This document shows positions 54,901 to 64,000 of a DNA stretch of 64,000 nucleotides, in pieces. Under the pieces are notes generated by a model. It did not search any database. It was not told the DNA's origin and was given only the letters and a program-made list of their open reading frames with translations. Source of the stretch: Mycteria americana. Taxonomy: Eukaryota; Chordata; Aves; Ciconiiformes; Ciconiidae. The stretch is taken from contig NC_134370.1 of the NCBI RefSeq assembly GCF_035582795.1, positions 47,665,501 to 47,729,500 of the forward strand. Reading direction: 5' to 3'. The position numbers and the translations under genes were made by a program. The first letter of the stretch is position 1; the number at the start of each line of letters is the position of its first letter.

Positions 54901-57900
54901 AAGAAGTCTGGGAACACAGTGCTGACTTCATGAAACAAACTGCTCACAAACTGGTAGGTGCTGTTAAGGATGGGGTTGATGGGCCCATAGATCCCAGAAG
55001 GATCCTTGCCCAAATAGCAGGGAGTCAGGAGGCCCGGAGCACCTGCATCATAACAAACACAGGACAGTGAGGAAGGGGCTAAATGTGGCCATATGGCCCC
55101 GTATAACCCCCCAGACCCTCCTCAGCATGGCCCAGTGCCTGCCAGGGGACAGAAGACCCAGACACTGTACACACGGCATAACCATGGCAGCAGAAACGCA
55201 ATTTCTGGCTCAGGAAGCCTGACCTGATGGGGAAGGATCCGCATTCTATGCTTGTCTTGTGCTCCCCCCATGCGCATCCACTGCTGCCCCAAATACACGC
55301 TCCCAGGCGAGATCAGCAGGGCTCGAGTCTTTTAGCAGGACACCTCTTTTTCCCCCCTCCAACAGCTGCTCTGAGGATGGGACACAGACACACCAAATCC
55401 TTGCAGGATGCTACAGTTTCCACTCTTCCCAGGTTTCCCCTTGGTATCTCTCATTGTGGGCCCCACTGCTTTTTTTCAGGAGATTCCTACAGGAAACCAC
55501 ACACAGAGCTGCTGGGGAAAGATAATGCCAGCACAGTCCCCAGCACCGTCTCCCAGCTCCACACACCCGCTGCAGACAGGGAATGGGGGCAGCCACAGTT
55601 TTGGCTGCGACCACATGCACAGGTTGTACTCCAGTGCAGGACAAGGCATTTGGAGGCAGGGGAAGGAGAGAGCAAGACAAGGCAATGTTTTCCTGGAGCT
55701 TCTTGCACTTCCAGACATGGAAGAGGAGGCACTTCCAGTCCTTGGAGCAGGGAGCAGCGTGTCAGGACTGTGGCACAGCTGAGCAGAGTGAGGAAGCTTG
55801 GTTGCTGCACCCACAGTTAAACCCAAGATCCTCACAATGGCCATGATGCTGGTTTTGGCAGAGCAGATGTTCCCCAAAAAAATCAGCCAGCTTGGACCTA
55901 AGAAGAGGTGGAAACGTTTTCCCTTTGGATACTGTTCTAGAAGTTGGACCATTGGGTCCTACTTCCCCAGACTTTGGTTTGCTCCTCCTCAAAGCCAGCC
56001 TGTGGGCATGGCTGCCCACACCCGGCTTTTGGGATCCAGGTTGCAGATCCCCTTCCTCCCCCCAGTACAACTACAACTCTCCTCACAGCAGCAGCAGGGA
56101 GGGTCTGCTCCTCACCTGGACCCCAGGAGAGGGTGTGCCCAGGAGTGTCAAACTCTACAATGACTCTGATGCCACGCAGCCGGGCGTACTCGATCACCAT
56201 CTGCACATCACTGGCTGTGTACACATGGGTCATTGCATTGAAGGCTCCCTGGGGGAACACGGAAAATCTCAGCGCCTTGCTCAGGTGCCGAGGGAGGAAT
56301 CTGCTCGCCCTGGGCTGGGTGCTACACCGTGATCAGGGTGGCTTACCTGCTTGCTGAGCTCTGGGAAGGTCAGGCTTTCATAGGGGAAAGATGGATCATC
56401 CACAATGTGCCAGTGAAACACATTGAACTTGTTGTAAGCCATGACGTCCTGGGAAGGAACAGGAAAAAAAGATGAACATGCCCTGTCCCTTCTGAAAGGT
56501 CAGCCAGCTTGCCACAGAAAGGGGACAAGGTCCCTGTGCTCCAAAAGGACAAGACAGAGTCCCTAAACACTCCCCAGGATCCAAGAGGGATTCAGATACC
56601 TCTCTTCAAACACACCAGCACCACAAACTGTTGCAGAGGACCAGCAGTACTTCTCCTCACAATAAAATCCATGTTCTCCCTGTAACTGAGCCAATGGTGG
56701 AGACCTGGAAATTTAATTTGCTTGGGATGAACACAGAACCACCACCCATCTTCGTCTAATATGGCTGGGAAGAGGTCAGTTTTTTCCCTTGCCTCAGAAA
56801 CAACCCAGCCTCGGAAAGTAATCTGGATTGCAGGAATCCAAGATACCTCAGGGTTTTCTTCCTTATCCTATTTACAAAGGGAGCTGAGAAATCACCCAAA
56901 TGAGGCAGCTGTGAGTTACACCAGCAGCACACACAGCCATGGGCACTGGGAAGGACCTACAGCACAGAAGCATTTTTCCATGATGCACATCTGTATATTA
57001 AGAATTGAGGTCATGCTGCCATCCCACCCCAGCCTGCTACTTCATCTAGGGACAAGCCAGCTGGTTTTGTTCAAAAACCCTAGCTTTGACAAGCTCATCC
57101 TTGATGAGATGTAGATGCAGCGGCCTACACATTAGACAGCCCCTAGGATCTTTGGAAAGAAGCAACACAAAAAAACCAAAAAGCCCTCCAGGCCACTCAA
57201 TGAGCCCTCAGCTGTCACAGAAGAAGGGCCACCCAACTAAACCACTTCATCTCCCAGCACAGGCATCCTACCAGAGTTTCCAGGATGGCTCTCAGAGGCA
57301 GGTAGTGACGAGAGGTGTCCAGCAACAGTCCCCGGTGAGGGAAGCGGGGAAAGTCCATGATTTCTGTCTTGTTGATGTAGTACTGCATGCAGAGAACATG
57401 AGGAAGAAGTGAGCAGGGCTCCAGGCAACACAGCCATTTGCAGGAGACAATCAGGATCACCTTTGTGCCCAGGACTGGTGGGCCAAGGAGGGGTACCCTC
57501 ACTGCCCAGACTGCAAGCTAGCCAGAAAGAGCTGCAATGCTTTCCTGCTCAGAAGGCAGGGATCTGGCTGGATTCATGAATCTCTACTTGGCCCTTGGCA
57601 AGGCTGTGCTGCACTCCTGGCACCCCCCTCATCACGGCAATCCTCAGCCTGTCCCCACGGAGGCAGGAGCATTATGGAGAGCTGACTGTCCCCACGAGAT
57701 GAGGCCAGGACTCACCGTGCCATTCTCGTCTCTCCCAACGAGCTGGCTGAACGTTTCCAGGCCTGCAGGAAAGCCACACACAGTCACTTTCTCAGCACAG
57801 ATTCCCCCAAAGGAACAGAGCTCAATTAACAAATAAGTCTATGGAAAGGGAGAGGCACAGAGAGACATCCCCAAAGGCCTGGGGCAGGGAGAGCGGGAAT

Positions 57901-60900
57901 GCCTCACAGAAAGCACACCTCACCTCTGAGAGCTCCCCAGACAGCATCCGCAGAGAGCAGCAAGGAGCCTTCCGAGACAGACAGCTTATCTGAAACACAG
58001 CATCAGAGGGGTCAGCACTGGCATCAGGTCCCACACTCCATCACATGCTGCTACAGGCCACGACAGCCCCAGCTACAGGGTTGCAGCAGCACCAGGCAGA
58101 GATTTTGATACAGGACTGCACCCTGGGATCCCAGACAAACAACTTCTGGATTTGTTTTTTTGTTTCAAACCTCTCCCACTGCTTTATCAGCATCCTCAGG
58201 TAAGTCGCTCCCTCCCTGCCCCTGTTTCTCAATAATACAGTGAGGATGCTGCCTCCCTAAAATTGGGGGCAAGTGCTGCACAGTGTTATTTCCAACTGAC
58301 GGGCACAGAAACAGCCACACTCCTGCTCCAGTCACTCCCTCCTGCTCCCAACCCCAATACCCACAGCTTTCCTTGGAGTCCAGGCTGGGAAACCCATCCC
58401 GCTCCCAACCCCGATACTCACAGCTTTCCTTGGAGTCCAGGCTGGGAAACCCATCGCAGCCCGGCGTGGCAACAAAGACGAGGAGCTGAGTGCAGGGCGT
58501 CCCCCAGGGTTGCTCTTTCTCTGCAAAGGACACAGACTATGGACGTCAACCCCATCCTGGCTCTTTTCCCTGCTTCCAGCCCACCGCCATCCCCCCAGCC
58601 CAGCTTGCGACAGAGGTGCAGGAGTATGTGGACTTTTAACACACGTGGCAGAAAGGGGCACCCCCTCCTTCACCCCAGAGCAGGCACAGGGGTGTTTAGC
58701 AGGGGCTTCTTTGAACACAGGCAACCAGGAGCACATGAGCTGATCCCAACCTTCAGCTCAGAGCAGGTCTGCTGGTGAGGAAGCTCCCAGGGAAGGCTTT
58801 GCAGTGGAAGCTTAAAGGAGCACACAAAAGAGGAGAGACATCACAGTATGGTCTAGCAGCAGCCCCCAAGGTTTCCTGGACACCATTCCCTGCTCTAAGC
58901 AACAGCCACCACTACTTAAATCTTCTCCAGGGGGGATGAAGAGCTTCATGTTTCCAAACTCTCCCAGCACTGGAAAAAAAGCACAAACCCAAGAGCTCTG
59001 CTACCCTACCCACACTTCTCAGAAAGGGCAAAGAAACCCTGTAAAGAAGGCTGGAGAACGAATCCAAGCATACTGCAGAGTTGGGCTGAGTTAGAGGCCA
59101 CCGAAAGGTCTTGCCCAGCACAGAAAGGCTCCTGACTGACTTCACCTTCTGCAGAGCAAGTCCCACACACAGCGGCTGGAAAAATAAACCCAGCCACATT
59201 CAGACCCCAAACAGGAGCTCTGGCCACGCTTCTCTATCTGAAGGACCACTTCCAAGGATGCACAGCACCAAGTCCTCACTGGATTCACTCCCCCAACTCC
59301 AAAGGGTGGTGTTCAGCCTTCGCTGAGATGCATGGGTCTACTCACAGCAGTCTCTGGCCAGGAGGAGCACGGGTTAGCTGGGTGGGACCCTGCTAATCAC
59401 AGCCAAGGTCCATGCCTACACCCCCACAGCATTCCCAGGAACAGCTCAATATGGTCACTGAAAAATTAAAAGCTTGGCTTTGAGTAAGGCTGGTCACAAG
59501 CCAGGCACCAAGCAGACTTCAGAGAGACCACGGCACTGCCAGCATTTGCGTGAAATGCAGACAGCCCATGCTCCAAAGCTCGCAGGAGCCAGAAACCCCA
59601 AATTTCTCCATGAAGGAATGGCAAAACCTCCGTGGAGAGAAGAGAAACAGCTTGAAGATAGTACTCAATTTTGAGCTTTTCTCTCGGTTACAGGCAAGTC
59701 GGTAGCCAAGGCAACCTAGCAGATGTGTGAGCTGGCATGCTGGCACAGCAGGCCCTGCTCCCTCTGCATGGCAAGACAGCAGCTCCCCAGGGACAGCCAC
59801 TCTCAAGACAGGGAACATGGCAAATACTCATTCTGTTGCAAAGCCTCAACAGAATTGGTCCCTCCACCATGCACCATGTTTAAACCTGCCCAGGGAGACG
59901 TCGCCAAACCCAAATGTGGCCTCCTTGGTCAAGTAGCAGGCAGGCACCACCACTATCACACCTAGAAGGCAATGCAGATGGGTGCAGCAGGGATCAGTGA
60001 CCCATCAACCACAAAGGCTGAAGTTCATGGTTCAAAAGAGTACTGTGAAGGTGCAAGCTGAGTTAATTACGGTCATGGACTGGAAGACAAGGACGCTAAC
60101 GCAATGATCGTGGCAGGATGGCAGCAATAAAACAACAGGTATGGGAGGTCCTGGCTTGAGCTCCATGCAGGATCCTGGGTCTCTCCCAGACTCAATTTGG
60201 AGCTGCCCAGCTTAATGACAAGAAACAAGGGAAAAGCAGCAAGGGAAATCCCAATTAGACATAAGCAAAAGATAAATATTCTTCACCTTGAGGGTGGTCA
60301 AACATTGCAGAAAGGGCTCAGTTCTCCATGTGGGAAATACCACAGTTTCAGCTGGACACTGAAGCCTGACCCAACTGCAAAGTTGTCTCCAACTCCAGGC
60401 TTGGCTCTGTTTTGAGCCAGGGCTTGACCAAAGACCCCCTTATGCCCCTCCTAACTTGAACTGGTCTCTGTTTTCATGCTTGAAGCCCAGCATGGATGCA
60501 GAGCTTGGACATAATCTTGCTTGCTTGTTAAATTAACATAGCAGCTTTCTGAAACAGACAGAAAATGGTTTCTGTCTTATTTTCTCTATTAATAGAAACT
60601 ATTTTCTTCCATACAAGGTTCCATTGCCTGTTATTACTAACCACCCATGGGGAAAAAAAGAAGGAAGGCAAAGACAGAAAAAAGCCCTAAAATTAAGCCT
60701 GTAGTTTGAGTGTCATAAAGCAGGGCGTATGGAAAGCTATGAGTATGCACACAGAGCTCAATCTCGTGATCGCAAGAAGTTGCTCCAAGTGATCTGATGG
60801 TCACATTTCCCCTCTGACAGGAACAGGAAAACGTGAATAATTATATCAGCCGTTTAACTTTAGTTCCTAGCGGTAAAAAAGAAACAAGAGTATTCTCAGC

Positions 60901-62380
60901 TCCCGAGTCAATATTTATTTCTATTGCTACTTAGAAGAGCTGAAGAAATAAAATAAGCCAAACTGTTCTTCTCAGTGTTTCAAAATTGCCTTTTTCAAAG
61001 CACAATGTGTTCAAGACGAAGCAGAGCAGCTTCCAATGCCGTTACCCTTCTCCACTTTGATCAGCAGCGAGCAAGTTCACGCCAACATTTAAAACACTCA
61101 GAAGCAGAGTTACTAGCTCTTCTTGATGAATGAAGCATTTCAGATTTCCCAGATATAGTGCTTCAAGCTGCCACAGACCCACGCAGACACTGAGCATCCG
61201 TGCATGCCGGCTCCCCAGCCTGTATTTGCCTCTGTGAATGCAGCCAGGGAATTTCCTGCATTTCATCCCAGACATGCAATGGGTGCTATCACAAAGAAAT
61301 CTGGGTGCAAGAAACCGTTATGACCTATCCCAAATCAATCCTAGGGTCTCAAAGCTTTTGCCTTTCCTCATCTTACCTTACAATTTTAGGGTGAATCCAA
61401 GAACTACTACCTCTCTTTGCCAGAAAAGCCACGCTACCTCAGGATGCTTAGCAGCTCACCTCATAAAAAAGGGCAGAAAGAGCCCCATGGCATGAGTATC
61501 TACTTGCCAGAAACACACATGAAGCGGCAAGAGTCCTTCCTCAGGATAAAGCTTCAGAGTGGACACCAAGAGCTGCTAGAAACAGGAAGAGCCAAGACTT
61601 GTGAAAAGCACTGAAGCTGGAGCGATTGCAACACTGGCAGCAGCTCTCCCTGCAGTCGCAAGAAAAGGAAGCAAAATGAAGTGCTGGGTAGCTGAAACAC
61701 GATCTGGAGGAGATAAAAAATGAGACAGAAAGAGTAAACTCTTGATAGCAAGAACCTAACTCCTTGAAAGAAATGCAAGACAACTAGTGCTCACTGTGCC
61801 AAACAGCATTAGATTTTATTTTAAAATGTGCATGCCGCAGGCATTGCCCTCCACATACAAACGCAATGCTGCCCTTTGCTACGAGACTCAATTCAAGCTG
61901 CCGCTGCGCCACCAGCCCCTGCTGAACTGAGAAAATAAGGGGGTTAAAAAGCAGATCGCCACACAAAACCCGTGGTTTGACCCCAAAAATAAACAAGGGT
62001 TTCGTTTTGTGGGTTTTTTTTTAAGAACAAAGCCACAGGGGAAAGAGTCAACCACCCTTCCAGCGGCCCCTCGTCCCCGCGTGTGGAGGCCGCAGAGCCC
62101 CCCGCCCCGCCGGCAGACCCCGCCCCGCCTCACCGGTCGGGCGGGCGGCGGCGAAGAGCAGAGCCCAGTACCGCTGGAAGGCTGCCTCCAACACGGCGCA
62201 GCCTGGCCCCACGGAGGAGCCGGTGGCGTAGGCGAAGCGGAAGCGACGGGGAGACAGCAGGCAGCGACCGTCCCCCGGCGGGGAGCGCTCGACCTGGGGC
62301 TGCGGCCACACGGCTGCTGCCCGCTCCAGCGCCGCCGCCAACAGCAGCAGCAGCAGCAGCAGCGCCTGCCCCGCCGCCAT
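51850..62380 (-). CDS. HEXA: HEXA, beta-hexosaminidase subunit alpha (complete, 14 exons, 528 aa)
   Basis: Lysosomal family GH20 enzyme. With the beta subunit and GM2 activator it removes N-acetylgalactosamine from GM2 ganglioside. Exons in transcript order: 62134-62380, 58422-58520, 57924-57989, 57716-57762, 57272-57382, 56347-56448, 56116-56248, 54862-55042, 54466-54552, 54034-54106, 53385-53565, 52955-53045, 52417-52521, 51850-51913. Lengths equal or nearly equal the human exons. It has a Leu-rich signal peptide (about 1-24). Arg178 (LLLDTSRH), Asp207 (HIVDDPSF) and catalytic Glu323 (HLGGDEVDF) are in place, as are sequons at Asn157 and Asn295. Subunit alpha rather than beta is supported by RGVQAQPL near the C-terminus and by synteny. 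The human Asn115 sequon is lost, and some alpha-specific substrate residues differ (see findings). Confidence 0.96.
52417..52521 (-). CDS. HEXA: HEXA exon 13
   Basis: 105 bp, residues 473-508 ([19 protein letters not shown] ... DFRCKLL). The acceptor is TCCAAG and the donor GTAACC. Confidence 0.97.
52955..53045 (-). CDS. HEXA: HEXA exon 12
   Basis: 91 bp, residues 443-473 ([20 protein letters not shown] ... TNLAPRL). Confidence 0.97.
53385..53565 (-). CDS. HEXA: HEXA exon 11
   Basis: 181 bp (human 184), residues 383-443 ([13 protein letters not shown] ... [15 protein letters not shown]). Asn422-His423 replace human Asn423-Arg424. New sequons are possible at Asn395 and Asn405. The donor is GTGTGT. 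Confidence 0.97.
54034..54106 (-). CDS. HEXA: HEXA exon 10
   Basis: 73 bp, residues 358-382 ([19 protein letters not shown] plus DNGVK). Confidence 0.97.
54466..54552 (-). CDS. HEXA: HEXA exon 9
   Basis: 87 bp, residues 329-358 ([20 protein letters not shown] ... SFYIQ). Confidence 0.98.
54862..55042 (-). CDS. HEXA: HEXA exon 8 (catalytic Glu323)
   Basis: 181 bp, residues 269-329. It contains GKDPSG (280-285) where human alpha has the GSEP loop, Asn295-Ser-Thr, and catalytic Asp322-Glu323 in [13 protein letters not shown]. Confidence 0.97.
56116..56248 (-). CDS. HEXA: HEXA exon 7
   Basis: 133 bp, residues 225-269 ([17 protein letters not shown] ... [13 protein letters not shown]). Confidence 0.98.
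56347..56448 (-). CDS. HEXA: HEXA exon 6
   Basis: 102 bp, residues 191-224 ([19 protein letters not shown] ... TFPELSKQ), with Asp207. Confidence 0.97.
57272..57382 (-). CDS. HEXA: HEXA exon 5
   Basis: 111 bp, residues 154-190 ([18 protein letters not shown] ... SRHYLPL). It starts the catalytic barrel and carries substrate-binding Arg178. Confidence 0.98.
57716..57762 (-). CDS. HEXA: HEXA exon 4
   Basis: 47 bp, residues 138-153 ([16 protein letters not shown]). It creates a possible NGT sequon at Asn151. Confidence 0.96.
57924..57989 (-). CDS. HEXA: HEXA exon 3
   Basis: 66 bp, residues 116-138 ([19 protein letters not shown] plus ALRG), as long as the human exon. The Asn of the human NYT sequon is Ser here. 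Confidence 0.96.
58344..58457 (-). repeat. 57-bp tandem duplication across the HEXA exon 2 / intron 2 junction
   Basis: Two copies with period 57 (58344-58400 and 58401-58457). They share the exon end, donor and the first intron bases. They differ by two substitutions near the donor (AATACCCAC versus GATACTCAC on the plus strand) and at the far end. Confidence 0.95.
58422..58520 (-). CDS. HEXA: HEXA exon 2 (donor lies in a tandem duplication)
   Basis: 99 bp, residues 83-116 ([15 protein letters not shown] ... PSLDSKES), versus 93 bp in human. The GTGAGTAT donor is at 58421. A 57-bp copy of the exon end and donor follows at 58344-58400 with a weaker GTGGGT donor. The inner donor was chosen because it is stronger and gives the family length. 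Confidence 0.9.
58521..62133 (-). other. HEXA intron 1 (no further feature)
   Basis: 3.6 kb of unique sequence, AT-richer between 60.4 and 61.0 kb, with no exon, tandem array or known transposon recognised. Confidence 0.65.
62134..62380 (-). CDS. HEXA: HEXA exon 1 (start codon, signal peptide)
   Basis: ATG at 62380-62378 (GCGACATGG). Residues 1-83 include MAAGQ, an eight-Leu run and the first mature motif VWPQPQ, then [16 protein letters not shown]. An in-frame GTG 12 bases upstream is not a start. The donor is GTGAGG. Confidence 0.96.
62339..62363 (-). repeat. (CAG)7 trinucleotide run encoding the Leu run of the HEXA signal peptide
   Basis: CAGCAG on the plus strand reads as CTG leucine codons on the gene strand, inside exon 1. 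Confidence 0.85.
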
Positions 62381-64000
62381 GTCGCGCCCCACAGCCTGAG
62401 GGGAGGGGCGGTGCCGCCCGCCGCGGGAGGGACGCCCGCGAAATGGCAGCTTGGCCCCGCGGGGCCGGACCGGGCCCTGCCTGGGCTGCCGACTCCGCCT
62501 CCCGCGCGGTTGCCCGCTGCGATCAGGCTACAAAGGCCTTCACAGCCCCGTCAGGCCGCGGCGGCCCCTTCACCCCAAAGCCTCTGGGGCTGCCTTTACC
62601 AAAGCAAGCACCTCGTTAGTTTTGAATAAATGCACAAAAGCCCCAAGCTGCCTGTCGAGGGTTATTTCTTTCCCAGCCCTCAAAATTTAGAGCTCATCCA
62701 CCATCCTCCCTACCCCCAAGACCCCTAGGGCGTCTCAGCAGCCTGATACGGGGTTTGAGGAGAAGGTTAATGATGTAAAACACGTATTTCACCTGCACCA
62801 CTTTCCAGCTGTGTGACTGAAGACACACGTGCTTTGGCTCCACCTTGGGTTTTGGCATCTTTTGTTGGTACCATGCATTTGTATGAATAATGCTGGATGT
62901 AAATCGGTCCTCACACAGGTTTCCAGGGATATTATATAGGTGGCAGGTGAAATACTGGTTGGGTTGTACAAAAAAGGGCTTTGTTCCATTGTGGAGCCTC
63001 ACACTGAAGTGTTGCAGAGATGCTCTCCACACAGGGTTTGGCTTTTGCAAGTAAACCCTCAACCTCAAATGAGCTCTTTATTTTGCCTCCTCCCAGCTCT
63101 GCATTCCTCGGCAACCCCCAAGTCAAATAAGGACCCTTAATCCCAGGTCTTACCCATCTAATTGCCAGCCTAAATCCATCAAATTATTAAAAAACCCCTT
63201 GTCCCAGCCCTCCCGAGCAAGCAGTGAAGTGACCAGAAAACTCCAAGCTATCAGGAGTGCTGAGAGACAAGCCACAGGCATAGGGAGCAAGCAGGAAATT
63301 AAACAAATGCCATGGGAAAAAGCACGACAAGGGAGATGGCCCCATCACACTAGCTCAATATGAAAAACCACTTTATGTGAGCAGGACACAACCATGGAAA
63401 GGTCTGGTGGGGAATTTAAGGGGTTGTCCCTCAGGTGAGCAGAACAGGGAAAGCCAGGGGCAAGAGGAAGAAAGCATTTTGCAGAAAAACCCTCAAGGAA
63501 CTTGCTGTCAAAGGTTACAAAAGCACTAGCACAAAGCTGGGGACTGATGGTGAAAAGAGAAGAGCTGGGAGGACATGGGGAAGTTTCAGTGCAGCTGGGA
63601 AGGAAGGTTTCAGAGGAACAGAAAAAGGGGCTCACCAGGGTGAGGAAGCCTGTGAGGTACCAATGAAGGTTTTGGGTGTGTCATGGAGGTGGAGAAGTCA
63701 TGGAGATGCTGGGCAGAAGGAGGGGAATCACAGTTAGGTTTGGGTCTAAATGGGATTGTGGGAATTTCATGATATTAGTGAAAATGAATAGGGGATCTCA
63801 AGTAGGGGAAGGCAGGGAGGGGTCTAAGGATCACACATAGATGGGGGGGCTGGTCTCCATTGGGAATGGGGTCAGACAGAGCCAGCTAGTATTGCCATGA
63901 GCTTAATACCTACACACTGCTGCATCCTTCTTCCACAACCCTATGGAGCAGCAAAGACCACCCATCCAGCTAAGGGAAGGTGAGCCAGGACCTAGGATGG
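62381..64000. other. HEXA upstream region
   Basis: CpG-rich to about 62.55 kb (HEXA promoter, no TATA box seen), then unique non-coding sequence. Open frames on both strands show no protein family I recognise. Confidence 0.55.

Noticed and set aside
62381-62392. Upstream in-frame start adding four residues to HEXA
   Set aside because: The codon at 62392 is GTG. The ATG at 62380 has good context and begins the signal peptide.
62009-62629. 206-residue plus-strand frame opposite HEXA exon 1
   Set aside because: Antisense shadow of a GC-rich exon with no recognisable domain.
62694-63737. Exon of the next gene upstream of HEXA
   Set aside because: Frames here are short, have no family match and lack matching splice-site pairs.

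Overview
This window is vertebrate nuclear DNA, almost certainly from a bird. It holds four adjacent protein-coding genes: PKM (minus strand, lacking its last exons), PARP6 (plus strand, complete), CELF6 (minus strand, complete) and HEXA (minus strand, complete). The same neighbours occur together on human chromosome 15q23. Bird origin is inferred from the compact genes, CpG-island promoters, intronic minisatellites like those of avian microchromosomes, and a PKM protein that looks like remembered chicken PKM but is not identical to it. I found no bacterial-style genes, rRNA, tRNA or CRISPR array. Most long open frames here are shadows of exons or run through GC-rich tandem repeats.

Layout. 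1-20.1 kb: PKM, read right to left. A non-coding first exon lies near 19.9-20.0 kb, then coding exons 2-8, then the mutually exclusive M1 exon (2836-3002) and M2 exon (2166-2332). The last two exons lie beyond the left edge. 20.1-21.4 kb: a head-to-head promoter region shared with PARP6, holding two CpG-rich promoters separated by a GGGGAC-type minisatellite. 21.4-30.3 kb: PARP6, 22 exons, all splice sites and phases resolved, 621 aa. 29.4-47.9 kb: CELF6, convergent with PARP6. It has 12 coding exons giving 483 aa, very repeat-rich introns, and a second CpG island in intron 2 with a plausible alternative first exon. 47.9-51.6 kb: intergenic. 51.6-62.4 kb: HEXA, 14 exons, 528 aa. 62.4-64 kb: upstream of HEXA, nothing recognised.

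The four genes do not form a pathway. PKM is a glycolytic enzyme, PARP6 a mono-ADP-ribosyltransferase, CELF6 an RNA-binding splicing and translation regulator, and HEXA a lysosomal glycosidase. They sit together by conserved synteny. Exon ends were set by hand from GT/AG sites, reading phase and remembered mammalian orthologues. Every coding exon length adds up without a frame break.

The observations I rate most worth checking are: a 57-bp in-frame tandem duplication across the HEXA exon 2 donor; a CpG-island alternative CELF6 first exon that would remove RRM1; replacement of the HEXA residue matching human alpha-Arg424 by His; the head-to-head PKM/PARP6 arrangement, which differs from my memory of mammals; and AT-rich unique blocks inside the repeat-filled CELF6 introns. 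I saw no wholly new biological system.
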